This document shows, piece by piece, positions 1-7,809 of a DNA stretch of 24,272 nucleotides. The notes under the pieces are model-generated. The model worked only from the letters and a program-made list of their open reading frames with translations, was not told where the DNA came from and did no database searches. A program made the position numbers and the translations under genes. Numbering within the stretch: position 1 is the first letter of the stretch; each line of letters begins with the position of its first letter. Origin of the DNA: a virus. The stretch covers positions 1 to 24,272 of IMG/VR virus record IMGVR_UViG_3300032296_004068. One strand, given 5' to 3'.

Positions 1-3000
1 CAATATGTTACACAGATAATAAATTTTAATCCTATTGAATTTCCTGAAACAGGTTTATCCTATCGTAATAAAGAAGAATTGAAATTTTTCTATGAGATTT
101 GGGAAAGACAATTTGTTACATCTCATTACTCTAACTTTTCAAGGTTAACAATTAATGCAAACCAACTGAATCAACTCGTTAATTTTAATAGAGATGCGGA
201 AACAAATAACATCGTAAAAAGTTTGGGATTAAGTTCACCTTTCATAACTTTTAAACTTAAGAATTCAAACTTAACGGCTAACAACTATGAGGAATTTTTG
301 AGAGTAAGTTCAAATGATGGAACGGGTAGAAATTATCAACAATTCGTGAGAGATTTCTATGTGACCCCATACCTCAAAGCTGTTACCGAAAACCCATTTA
401 GTATTTTATCTATAACAGATTTAGGATTAGAACCACAGTATTCTGTTCAGTCACAAGACGCATTAAATCAAATTGTTAATGGGACGATAAATACCCCTCT
501 CATAATAGATACCTATCCATTCACAAACTCCAAATGGGTTTCTGAAAAAATGGTTAATGGAGCATCGGCAACAAATAATACAATCTATAATACAAATAAG
601 AGTTTGAAAGTTTTCGAAGATAGAAACACTATTTCAAATTTCACAAATCTATTTGATTACACGACAAACCGACCTGTAACGAATTTTTCTTACGAGACAT
701 TTACAAAACCTGAAATTTTAGCTCAAACAAATTCTCAATCTATACCACAAGAACTAAAAGATTTTTACATTAAAAGAGCTCCATCCAATTTCATATCAAC
801 GGAGGGATATTGTATACAAAATTCTCCAGCAAGAACTTTGGATACAAGATTGACAACTTCTATACTCAACACCCCTTATTTTATTAACGCAATACAAGAG
901 GGGGTTCAGAAGGAAGCTAGTGGAAACGAATATCCATATGTAAGTGCGGCGTATCTTTTCTTGAGTTCTTTACCCGCCGCAACCCTAAAAGAAAAATATA
1001 AAACAAAAGGGATAACTTCAGACTTGGATTATATTGCTTCTTGTTTTAACAAGTATGCAGCCCTTCATAAAATGCCTTATGTATGGATTTTGAAACTCGG
1101 GGCAATTTGGCATAGATATAAAAACTATATTCAAAATAATAATGATATACTAACCAATAGTTGGAAAAATTTTGATTATGTTCAAAACTATGACCCCAAG
1201 ACAAACTCCACAAGTAAAACATATACATTCAAAATACCGCAAAATTCAAACGACACTAACATTACTCTTGAGACAACAACACCAAACCAAATCTCAATTC
1301 AGGTTGGATTCTATCCGAAACTTATAAACGACTTCAATTATTTTTTGAATGGAACAAACCTATATAAAGATTACACTAATCAAGAAATTCAAAATTCGGT
1401 TAACAGTGGAATGTTGATTCACAATTTTAACGGCTCAAATATTAATTTGGCAAAACAAAATAACATTCCACTTAATTTGAACACTTGGTCAGTTTTAATC
1501 CCATCCGCCATACCAAACGCAAATACACAAACACCGGGTTGTGATGATAAAAATAATATTCAAACAGACAAAGAATATTTCATCATACCTTCTTTTGGTT
1601 GTAATTTGAATCAGACATCAGTCACTTGTATTCAGAATCCTACAACGCCAAGTGCCTCAACAATAGTCAATTTAACACAAAACCCATCCATGTATAATGG
1701 GAGTGTAAGAACTATGTGGGCATCACCAAACTTCGGATATTTTGATTCTGCATTTATCAAGAAACCTTCACCGGATTCATACATGACAAGATTTCTATCT
1801 AATGAAAACGATATATCACCACTTTATTTGGATGAGACTGATTCATATTCCAAGATAGAAGAAATTTTTTCAGTATTTGATAAAAATTCACTCGATATAA
1901 TTGAAAAAGAGTTTTTGAATTTTTGTAAGCCAGCCACCAATATCTTTTACAACCCATCGGCTCCCGAATTCGACAGAACCTTATCACAACTTAATGGAGG
2001 ATTAAGAAACTTCCAAAATATGATGAGGAATATTATGAAAATTTCTCCACCAAATAGTAATGAAGGGACAGGACAAATTTTCAATAAGGCTATAGGACAA
2101 CAATTAGATAATTTCAGAAATCAAATGGTTTCGTTTTTCCAATATGATTTCTTATTAAGGAACGGAAACCCATCGAAATACTCAAGGAGAGTTTTTGATT
2201 CATACCTATCTCAAAACTCAAATAACCCAAGAGTTATAAACCCAATCACATTTCAACCTTATGTGGCAGGGACTCTCCCTGTCAAATCGGGGGCAATTAC
2301 TTTGGCTCAATCCAAATTAAGGTTTCCAGCTGAATGGGTAACATTACAGACTGAAGTAGGTTTTTCTACAATTCCTGGTATAGAATATACTGACACAGGT
2401 TCTACAATCTTTGATTTCTTCATAGATAATAATATTGCATTCACTTCACCTAACATAATATTGTTATCACAATTAATCAAAATGTATGCAACCCAAAAAA
2501 ATAATGGAACAATACGAAACGCCGAAGGATTCAAAACTTTACTGACAGAATACCTCAATCAGGAAGAAAACCTACAAAATTTGTTATTGGGACAAGTATT
2601 ATCAAAAACCCAAAAAGAATTACCTAATCAATCACAACTTCCAGAGTCTGCAATTCAAAGTAGATTAGAGAGTCTTCAAGGTAAAGTTGAAATGTATGAA
2701 GTTTTCAAATCTCTCAATGACAAATGGATATCGGGGGCTGATTATACAACCAGAACTTTATTCGAAGACATCCTGTTTTTAGATAGGGCATCAAGAAATA
2801 TTGGAGATACAATAATATTGGATGTTTTCGCAATCAAGAAAATGTTGAATAAAGACAAACTCAACGAGAACATGAGTGTCTACACATTGATTGCAGGAAT
2901 GTTGATTGATAATAATTTCAATGTTATGCCATTACCTGCCTATGTTAACTTTTATAATGTTCAGCAGGCGGATGGTGTCTCAATACCAAATCCTGAAGGG

Positions 3001-4650
3001 TCACTTGAGTTTGCAGATAATCTTTGGGGGACATTTAATAATGTGGACTATAGAAACTCTGGTCCCAAGATGGTTTGTTTTTTTGTGGGTAAACCATCAG
3101 GACAGGTAAAACTACCTAAAGAGATTTCTCCTTATGGTGATGATTCTTTCGAGATGAGAAGAGCATCACAAAATCCCCTGATAGAAAATATTGAAGGGAA
3201 AAAAGATTATGCATTTTCTAACAAATGTGTTGGATTTAGTGTAGATGTCGGAATAAGAAACCAAAACATTTTCACACAGATGAATGTTTCTCAAGACAAC
3301 GGTAAGGCAACTTCCGAAGCAATCCAAGCATATATGGACATGGTTAATAATGCGGGAGGAAGAAATACAGGAACACAGAATCAAAGTCTTTATAACCTAT
3401 ATAAAAACAGAAGTTATCAATGTGAGATAACATGTTTGGGAAATGCTCTTATACAGCCAACAATGTATTTCAACTTGAGGCATGTTCCCATGTTCAACGG
3501 ACCATATTACATAACAGAAGTTTCTCACCAAATCAATCCTGGTAGTTTTGCAACAACATTCACAGGAACGAGACAATCTGTTTATGATTTACCGGCAATT
3601 GACAATTTCTTACAGAGTATCAATCAAAATCTTGTAAGTCAATTAGAAAGAATTATTGTTAATAAAGAGAACAAACAAAATCCTGTTGCTACCACAGACC
3701 AATCTAAAGCCAATCAAACAACAGGAACAGGAGGTCAAACTTCACCAGCAACTCCAAATAGTTGTGTTGGAAAGACTGCGGAAGCGTTCAATTCATGGGA
3801 ACCAACCGTTCAAGAGACAAAGACTAGTATCACACCAACAGAATTTGTTAAGGTGTTGAAACAAAAAATACCAAGTAATGAAAGATTACAAACCATGATT
3901 TATTTGTTAAGTTATGTGAGAACCTTCAACACGGACAGATTCCAAGCCTTGGATTATAACTTAGCCCTTTTAGACCTAACAAAGAATTTACCAAACACCC
4001 AAAATGTTGCTGGAAGATTTTATTTCTGTCAAAATGTGACTCAAGCAAATGGAACAGAGGCAAAACCAATGATTATTTTTTCTAGCTTGGAAAAATATAT
4101 AGACCACATGTCTGCAATATTAACTCAAAGAGTTAATCAATTCTACGATGATATTGTAAAATATTATGTTTTATATTTCCCAGTGAATACAGATATAACT
4201 AGTGAATGGTGGGACAAAAACAAAGATACAGACCCTGCAGTCCAAACTTACAAAAAATCGTTTGATGAAGCAAAGAAAAGTGCCGAAATTATGGGATTGA
4301 AAGTTGATTTCTCTGTTACCCCACAACCTGTAACTCAACAAACAACAATTACACTCCCTGTATGTCCACCAACTGTAATCACAAAGTTTTCACCTCAATC
4401 CGGAACAACTGGTACTATCGTAACTTTAGAAGGTGACAACTTGCAATTTGTTAGAAATATCTCAATAGTCTATAACAACTTAACTCAAGATGCCGACAAG
4501 AGGTCTTTCCAATTTATAAGTAATAATAAGATTAAGTTCTCAATTCCTTCAATAAATGTAACAACACAAACAAATAGCACAATTACAATAACCTCTTCAA
4601 CATCCACCACTCCAATTTCAGTAACTCCTCCTTTCGTATTTAATCCATAA
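1..4650 (+). CDS. Large virion protein, tail-hub-like with C-terminal IPT/TIG domain (5' partial)
   Basis: The reading frame is open from base 1, so the true start lies upstream; the first possible in-window start (TTG at 79) is only internal. The visible part is 1549 residues with no membrane segment. Residues about 1075-1195 look like the beta-barrel domain of phage tail hub proteins (gp27/gpD type): the stretch ending in GPYYITEVSHQI (about 1167-1178) followed by an F-x-T-x-F-T-G pattern resembles the common close of that domain. A Thr/Gln/Asn-rich linker (about 1220-1260) leads to a helical region (about 1280-1390) that faintly resembles a glucosaminidase/lysozyme fold. Residues about 1456-1549 form an IPT/TIG-like immunoglobulin fold (FSPQSGTTGTIVTLEGDNL). 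I infer a baseplate hub or central tail component, perhaps with cell-wall or glycan contact. The virion role is likely; the exact part is uncertain. Confidence 0.6.
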   Translation, partial: QYVTQIINFNPIEFPETGLSYRNKEELKFFYEIWERQFVTSHYSNFSRLTINANQLNQLVNFNRDAETNNIVKSLGLSSPFITFKLKNSNLTANNYEEFLRVSSNDGTGRNYQQFVRDFYVTPYLKAVTENPFSILSITDLGLEPQYSVQSQDALNQIVNGTINTPLIIDTYPFTNSKWVSEKMVNGASATNNTIYNTNKSLKVFEDRNTISNFTNLFDYTTNRPVTNFSYETFTKPEILAQTNSQSIPQELKDFYIKRAPSNFISTEGYCIQNSPARTLDTRLTTSILNTPYFINAIQEGVQKEASGNEYPYVSAAYLFLSSLPAATLKEKYKTKGITSDLDYIASCFNKYAALHKMPYVWILKLGAIWHRYKNYIQNNNDILTNSWKNFDYVQNYDPKTNSTSKTYTFKIPQNSNDTNITLETTTPNQISIQVGFYPKLINDFNYFLNGTNLYKDYTNQEIQNSVNSGMLIHNFNGSNINLAKQNNIPLNLNTWSVLIPSAIPNANTQTPGCDDKNNIQTDKEYFIIPSFGCNLNQTSVTCIQNPTTPSASTIVNLTQNPSMYNGSVRTMWASPNFGYFDSAFIKKPSPDSYMTRFLSNENDISPLYLDETDSYSKIEEIFSVFDKNSLDIIEKEFLNFCKPATNIFYNPSAPEFDRTLSQLNGGLRNFQNMMRNIMKISPPNSNEGTGQIFNKAIGQQLDNFRNQMVSFFQYDFLLRNGNPSKYSRRVFDSYLSQNSNNPRVINPITFQPYVAGTLPVKSGAITLAQSKLRFPAEWVTLQTEVGFSTIPGIEYTDTGSTIFDFFIDNNIAFTSPNIILLSQLIKMYATQKNNGTIRNAEGFKTLLTEYLNQEENLQNLLLGQVLSKTQKELPNQSQLPESAIQSRLESLQGKVEMYEVFKSLNDKWISGADYTTRTLFEDILFLDRASRNIGDTIILDVFAIKKMLNKDKLNENMSVYTLIAGMLIDNNFNVMPLPAYVNFYNVQQADGVSIPNPEGSLEFADNLWGTFNNVDYRNSGPKMVCFFVGKPSGQVKLPKEISPYGDDSFEMRRASQNPLIENIEGKKDYAFSNKCVGFSVDVGIRNQNIFTQMNVSQDNGKATSEAIQAYMDMVNNAGGRNTGTQNQSLYNLYKNRSYQCEITCLGNALIQPTMYFNLRHVPMFNGPYYITEVSHQINPGSFATTFTGTRQSVYDLPAIDNFLQSINQNLVSQLERIIVNKENKQNPVATTDQSKANQTTGTGGQTSPATPNSCVGKTAEAFNSWEPTVQETKTSITPTEFVKVLKQKIPSNERLQTMIYLLSYVRTFNTDRFQALDYNLALLDLTKNLPNTQNVAGRFYFCQNVTQANGTEAKPMIIFSSLEKYIDHMSAILTQRVNQFYDDIVKYYVLYFPVNTDITSEWWDKNKDTDPAVQTYKKSFDEAKKSAEIMGLKVDFSVTPQPVTQQTTITLPVCPPTVITKFSPQSGTTGTIVTLEGDNLQFVRNISIVYNNLTQDADKRSFQFISNNKIKFSIPSINVTTQTNSTITITSSTSTTPISVTPPFVFNP

Positions 4651-4653
4651 CGA

Positions 4654-4670
4654 TATATTTATAATAAAAC
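4654..4670 (+). promoter_or_regulatory. Candidate phage promoter motif (copy 1)
   Basis: TATATTTATAATAAAAC lies 5 bases before the ATG at 4676 and just after the stop of the large hub-like gene. It is the best copy of a motif repeated before several genes in this window. It contains TATTTATA, the reverse complement of the T4 late promoter core TATAAATA. No -35-like element is evident. The promoter function is inferred from recurrence and position. Confidence 0.45.
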
Positions 4671-4675
4671 AATTT

Positions 4676-4900
4676 ATGAGTTTAAAAACTATTTTGGACA
4701 ATTATCTTGGTAAGAATACAAGATTCACTGAACAAGACAACGGGGATGGGAGTAAAGAGGTTTGTGATTTGGACACAGGAGAATGTTATGTAGTCAGAGA
4801 AAGAGATGGTCTAATCGAAAGAGCAGGTCACCAAGTTTATTCAAATAGAAGAGTAAAAGTTGAAACCGCTAAAGGTATAAAACAATTAATAAACGGATAA
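4676..4900 (+). CDS. Small hypothetical protein
   Basis: This 74-residue protein starts at an ATG directly after a promoter-like motif. It is charged and soluble, with no signal peptide or membrane segment. A pair of cysteines lies in the middle (CDLDTGEC, about residues 30-37), followed by a beta-rich, basic second half (YVVRERDGLIERAGHQVY). The two cysteines seven apart could form a hairpin-like turn but do not make a recognised metal site. It ends 2 bases before the next gene, so the two are probably translated from one message. Its place between a virion protein and another likely virion-associated gene suggests a late function. I do not recognise the family. Confidence 0.7.
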   Translation: MSLKTILDNYLGKNTRFTEQDNGDGSKEVCDLDTGECYVVRERDGLIERAGHQVYSNRRVKVETAKGIKQLING

Positions 4901-4902
4901 AG

Positions 4903-5580
4903 ATGAGTATTGATTACAAAATATTAAGTGAAATTGAAAGATACAAAAGTATCAACAAATATATAACGGAACAAGCGGCACCTCCACCGCCAGCACTTGG
5001 TGATGAACCAATTCCAGGTGGTGAAGCGGGAGCACCTCCACCAGCAGGAGCCCCTGCACCTGGCGGAGCACCAACTGCACCTACATCTGAACCAATAGAT
5101 GTAGAGGCAGACCCTGATGTAGAAAAAATCGATGACGAGGGAAAGTCAGAAGAAAAAGGTGGTAAAGATGAAGAAACAGAGGAGTTAGATATAACTGACC
5201 TTGTAGACTCACAAAAAAACATCGAATCCAAACAAGAAGAGTATTTTGAAAATTTATTCAACCAAATCAGTAACTTGGAAGGTAAGTTGAAAGAGATGGA
5301 TTCTATCATGAATAAGTTGAATACTATCGAAAACAAAATTGAGAAGTATAGAGAAAAAACACCTCAAGAAAAATTAGAGTTGAGGTCTTTTGATTCATAT
5401 CCATACAATCAAAAACTTTCAGATTTCTTTACTGATAAGAAAGAAGAGATGGAAAAAACAGGTAAGAGAGATTATGTTCTTACTTCAGATGAGGTTACAG
5501 ATATTAATGTGGCTGACATCAAGAACTCTTTCCAACCAGGAAATGAAAATCCTGATTCGTTTGATTTCAGAAGAAGATAA
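4903..5580 (+). CDS. Pro/Ala-rich, acidic, coiled-coil protein, probably virion or assembly related
   Basis: The 225-residue product has a modular layout. Residues 1-25 are a short helical head. Residues about 26-60 are a low-complexity Pro/Ala/Gly linker. Residues about 66-100 are strongly acidic (many D, E and K). Residues about 105-150 form a heptad-like coiled coil (NLEGKLKEMDSIMNKLNTIENKIEKY). A C-terminal tail rich in charged residues ends in FDFRRR. This layout (head, flexible linker, coiled coil) is common in phage structural and scaffold proteins, but I recognise no specific family. It starts 2 bases after the previous stop and is closed by a strong terminator, so it is the last gene of the left-hand unit. 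The linker DNA is locally GC-rich, which also produces a long spurious reverse-strand frame. Confidence 0.75.
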   Translation: MSIDYKILSEIERYKSINKYITEQAAPPPPALGDEPIPGGEAGAPPPAGAPAPGGAPTAPTSEPIDVEADPDVEKIDDEGKSEEKGGKDEETEELDITDLVDSQKNIESKQEEYFENLFNQISNLEGKLKEMDSIMNKLNTIENKIEKYREKTPQEKLELRSFDSYPYNQKLSDFFTDKKEEMEKTGKRDYVLTSDEVTDINVADIKNSFQPGNENPDSFDFRRR

Positions 5581-5599
5581 AAATGAAATCAATTTATAC

Positions 5600-5624
5600 A
5601 AAGACCACTTTTGTGGTCTTTTTT
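5600..5624 (+). terminator. Rho-independent terminator
   Basis: AAGACCAC (5601-5608) pairs perfectly with GTGGTCTT (5613-5620) around a TTTT loop, with a T run following to 5624. It lies 20 bases after the stop at 5580 and ends the left-hand structural unit. Confidence 0.88.
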
Positions 5625-5649
5625 ATTTGACATAAAGGGTAAACCCAAT

Positions 5650-5663
5650 TATATTTAATAAAC
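5650..5663 (+). promoter_or_regulatory. Candidate phage promoter motif (copy 2), upstream of the SSB gene
   Basis: TATATTTAATAAAC lies between the terminator and the SSB start codon at 5682. It matches copies 1 and 4 closely. It would give a leader of about 15-25 bases. No -35-like sequence is apparent. Confidence 0.4.
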
Positions 5664-5666
5664 AAT

Positions 5667-5681
5667 CTAAATTTAAAAAAA
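5667..5681 (+). promoter_or_regulatory. A-rich translation initiation leader
   Basis: The bases before the SSB start read CTAAATTTAAAAAAA. There is no Shine-Dalgarno sequence. Nearly the same leader precedes the reductase gene (10796-10811). A-rich leaders of this type without a Shine-Dalgarno are known for well-expressed genes of Bacteroidota, so this is evidence for the host group. Confidence 0.5.
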
Positions 5682-6530
5682 ATGAGTAATGTATTAGACG
5701 CCGTATTGGCACAGTATGAAAAAAACCAACAAGGGGGCGGGGCCCAATCGAAAATGTCGCAAGACGAAAGAATGAAAAAGTATTTTGCACTTATCCTTGG
5801 CGATAAGGAAAAATCAGGTCAGAGAAGAGTAAGAATCCTTCCTACCACAGATGGTTCCTCACCATTCAAAGAGGCTTGGTATCACGAAATCCAAGTGGGT
5901 GGTCAATGGCAGAAATTCTATGACCCAGGAAAAAATGACAATGAGCGTTCACCTCTTAACGAAGTATACGAAGAGTTGATGTCTACAGGTAAAGATTCAG
6001 ACAAAGAACTTGCAAAACAATATAAATCTCGTAAGTTTTATATTGTCAAGGTTATCGACCGTGATAACGAACAAGACGGTCCAAAGTTCTGGCGTTTCAA
6101 ACACAATTATAAGAACGAGGGAATCCTTGATAAGATTATCCCAATTTGGAGAAACAAAGGTGATATTACTGACCCTGAAAAAGGTCGTGACCTTATCATC
6201 GAACTTGCTAAATCCAAAACTCCAAAAGGGAAAGAGTATACAACTGTTTCAGCAATTATGTATGATGACCCAACCCCTGTGTCTGAAGACAAGGACTTGG
6301 CCAAAGCATGGACAAACGATGAGTTGAGTTGGACTGATGTATATTCTAAAAAACCTGTGGAGTATCTTGAGGCAATCGCACAAGGTAAAACACCAAAGTG
6401 GGATAACGAAAAGGGTGGATATGTTTATGGTGATGATGAAGTTTTTGAAACATCTATGGGTGGTTCAAAATCCAAATCAATCGTTGACCCACAAGCAGAC
6501 TCTGACGCAGATTCCGATTTACCATTCTAA
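5682..6530 (+). CDS. 32: Single-stranded DNA-binding protein, T4 gp32-like
   Basis: The 282-residue product fits the gp32 family (T4 gp32 has 301 residues). A short basic/glutamine N-terminal arm is followed by a core with RRVRILP (about 48-54) and aromatic/basic strands (WYHEIQVGG, FYIVKVIDRD, FWRFKHNYKNEGILDKI). It ends in a Ser/Asp-rich acidic tail closing with DSDLPF, which in SSBs recruits partner replication proteins. The protein would coat ssDNA at the fork and during UvsX-driven recombination. Unlike T4 gp32, it contains no cysteine, so the zinc site made by one His and three Cys in T4 cannot form; the place expected for it reads KFYDPGKND...SPLNEVYEEL. The gene has its own promoter-like motif, an A-rich leader and a strong terminator, so it can be expressed as a single-gene unit. 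It mixes CGT and AGA arginine codons, as expected for high expression. Confidence 0.92.
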   Translation: MSNVLDAVLAQYEKNQQGGGAQSKMSQDERMKKYFALILGDKEKSGQRRVRILPTTDGSSPFKEAWYHEIQVGGQWQKFYDPGKNDNERSPLNEVYEELMSTGKDSDKELAKQYKSRKFYIVKVIDRDNEQDGPKFWRFKHNYKNEGILDKIIPIWRNKGDITDPEKGRDLIIELAKSKTPKGKEYTTVSAIMYDDPTPVSEDKDLAKAWTNDELSWTDVYSKKPVEYLEAIAQGKTPKWDNEKGGYVYGDDEVFETSMGGSKSKSIVDPQADSDADSDLPF

Positions 6531-6539
6531 TTTATAACA

Positions 6540-6570
6540 AAGGGCGGTCCAAGGCCGCCCTTAACTTTTT
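6540..6570 (+). terminator. Rho-independent terminator after the SSB gene
   Basis: AAGGGCGG (6540-6547) pairs with CCGCCCTT (6555-6562), followed by AACTTTTT. The stem is very GC-rich for this genome. It ends only 2 bases before the next start codon (6573), so read-through or a promoter inside this region must supply the downstream genes. Confidence 0.85.
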
Positions 6571-6572
6571 AT

Positions 6573-6785
6573 ATGAGTTTCATTTTAAAAAAACAAGCAA
6601 CGAAGATTTTTGAATCTGTAACTTATCAATTTACTGTTATGGATGAAAACAACAATGAGTTTGAATTGAGAAAAACTGAAGATAGTAATGGGGAGGAATA
6701 CACCATATATCAAAATGGAACTTGGTCTGAATATTATCCAAAAATGGAATTAATTGAATTTATCGATTCCGAAATAGAATTTTAA
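6573..6785 (+). CDS. Small acidic hypothetical protein
   Basis: This 70-residue protein lies between the SSB and UvsX genes. It starts at an ATG 2 bases after the T-run of the SSB terminator and stops 2 bases before UvsX, so it is likely co-translated with UvsX. It has a short basic N-terminus (MSFILKKQATKIF), beta-like strands with polar residues (TYQFTVMDENNNEFELRKTED) and an acidic C-terminus (ELIEFIDSEIEF). There are no cysteines, membrane segments or known motifs. Its position suggests a minor recombination or replication accessory, but I cannot assign a function. Confidence 0.65.
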   Translation: MSFILKKQATKIFESVTYQFTVMDENNNEFELRKTEDSNGEEYTIYQNGTWSEYYPKMELIEFIDSEIEF

Positions 6786-6787
6786 TT

Positions 6788-7789
6788 ATGGCAATCAAGA
6801 AAAACGATTTTAGTAACCTTAAGAAGAAGTTTTCAACTTCTGCGAAATATAAACCCCAAAGATTCTTGGACTTGGGTTCCGACTTCTTGGATGCGGTAGG
6901 ATTACCTGGTCCAGCAATCGGACACATTAATATGTTCTTGGGTCACTCCGATACAGGTAAAACAACTGCGGCAATCAAAGCGGCTGTGGATGCGCAGAAA
7001 AAAGAAATACTTCCTGTATTCATCATTACCGAGCAAAAGTGGAGTTTTGACCACGCAAAACTTATGGGTTTCCAATGTGAAGAAGTTACTGACAAAGAAA
7101 CAGGTGAGATGGATTGGGATGGGTTTTTCTTATTTAATAACAATTTCAGTTATATCGAACAAATCACCGATTATATCAATGAACTCCTTGACGCACAAGA
7201 AAAGGGTGAGTTAAACTACAGCTTGTGTTTTATTTGGGATTCCGTTGGTTCAGTTCCTTGTAAAATGACTTATGAGGGTAAAGGTGGTAAACAACATAAT
7301 GCTTCTGTATTGTCTGATAAAATCGGAATGGGTATCAACCAAAGAATTTCAGGTTCGAGAAAGGCAGATACAGAATATGAAAATACTCTAATTATTATAA
7401 ATCAGCCTTGGGTTGAACTTCCCGATAATCCATTCGGTCAACCAAAAATTAAGGCGAAAGGTGGAGAATCTGTTTGGTTAAATTCATCTTTAGTATTCTT
7501 ATTTGGTAACCAAAAAGGAGCGGGAACTACGAAAATTACCGCGACAAAAGATAAGCGTTCTGTTAAGTTTGCCGTTAGAAGTAAAATATCCGTCATGAAA
7601 AATCACATTAACGGATTAGGGTTCGATGATGGAAAAATTATTGTAACACCTCACGGATTTTTGGCGGGTAAAGATTCAGCTGAAGAAAAGGCATCTATCG
7701 AAACCTACAAAAAAGAATACGCTGACTATTGGAAAGATATCATTGGAGCGGCTGGTGATTTTACATTGACTGAAGAAAAAGAAGATTGA
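6788..7789 (+). CDS. uvsX: UvsX, RecA-like recombinase
   Basis: The 333-residue protein has the RecA/UvsX core. Walker A is GHSDTGKTT (residues 52-60, catalytic K58). Walker B is LCFIWDSVGS (D151). DNA-binding loop-like sequences follow (KGGKQHNASVLSDKIGMGINQRIS, then INQPWVELPDNPFGQPKIKAKGGESVW). UvsX polymerises on ssDNA and catalyses ATP-dependent strand exchange, which in T4 starts recombination-dependent replication and repairs breaks. It works with the gp32-type SSB encoded just upstream. It is somewhat shorter than T4 UvsX (391 residues) and ends in an acidic tail (LTEEKED). The start follows the previous stop by 2 bases. No UvsY gene was recognised in the window. Confidence 0.93.
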   Translation: MAIKKNDFSNLKKKFSTSAKYKPQRFLDLGSDFLDAVGLPGPAIGHINMFLGHSDTGKTTAAIKAAVDAQKKEILPVFIITEQKWSFDHAKLMGFQCEEVTDKETGEMDWDGFFLFNNNFSYIEQITDYINELLDAQEKGELNYSLCFIWDSVGSVPCKMTYEGKGGKQHNASVLSDKIGMGINQRISGSRKADTEYENTLIIINQPWVELPDNPFGQPKIKAKGGESVWLNSSLVFLFGNQKGAGTTKITATKDKRSVKFAVRSKISVMKNHINGLGFDDGKIIVTPHGFLAGKDSAEEKASIETYKKEYADYWKDIIGAAGDFTLTEEKED

Positions 7790-7809
7790 TTCACCACTAA
7801 ATAGATTAT

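Noticed and set aside
79-81. TTG at 79 as the start of the first gene
   Set aside because: The same frame is open back to base 1 without a stop and encodes similar sequence, so the gene enters from the left of the window.
4914-5336. 140-codon reverse-strand frame with Ser-rich and Gly/Ala/Pro-rich translation
   Set aside because: It is a shadow of the low-complexity linker and acidic block of the forward gene at 4903-5580, kept open by the base composition of that stretch.
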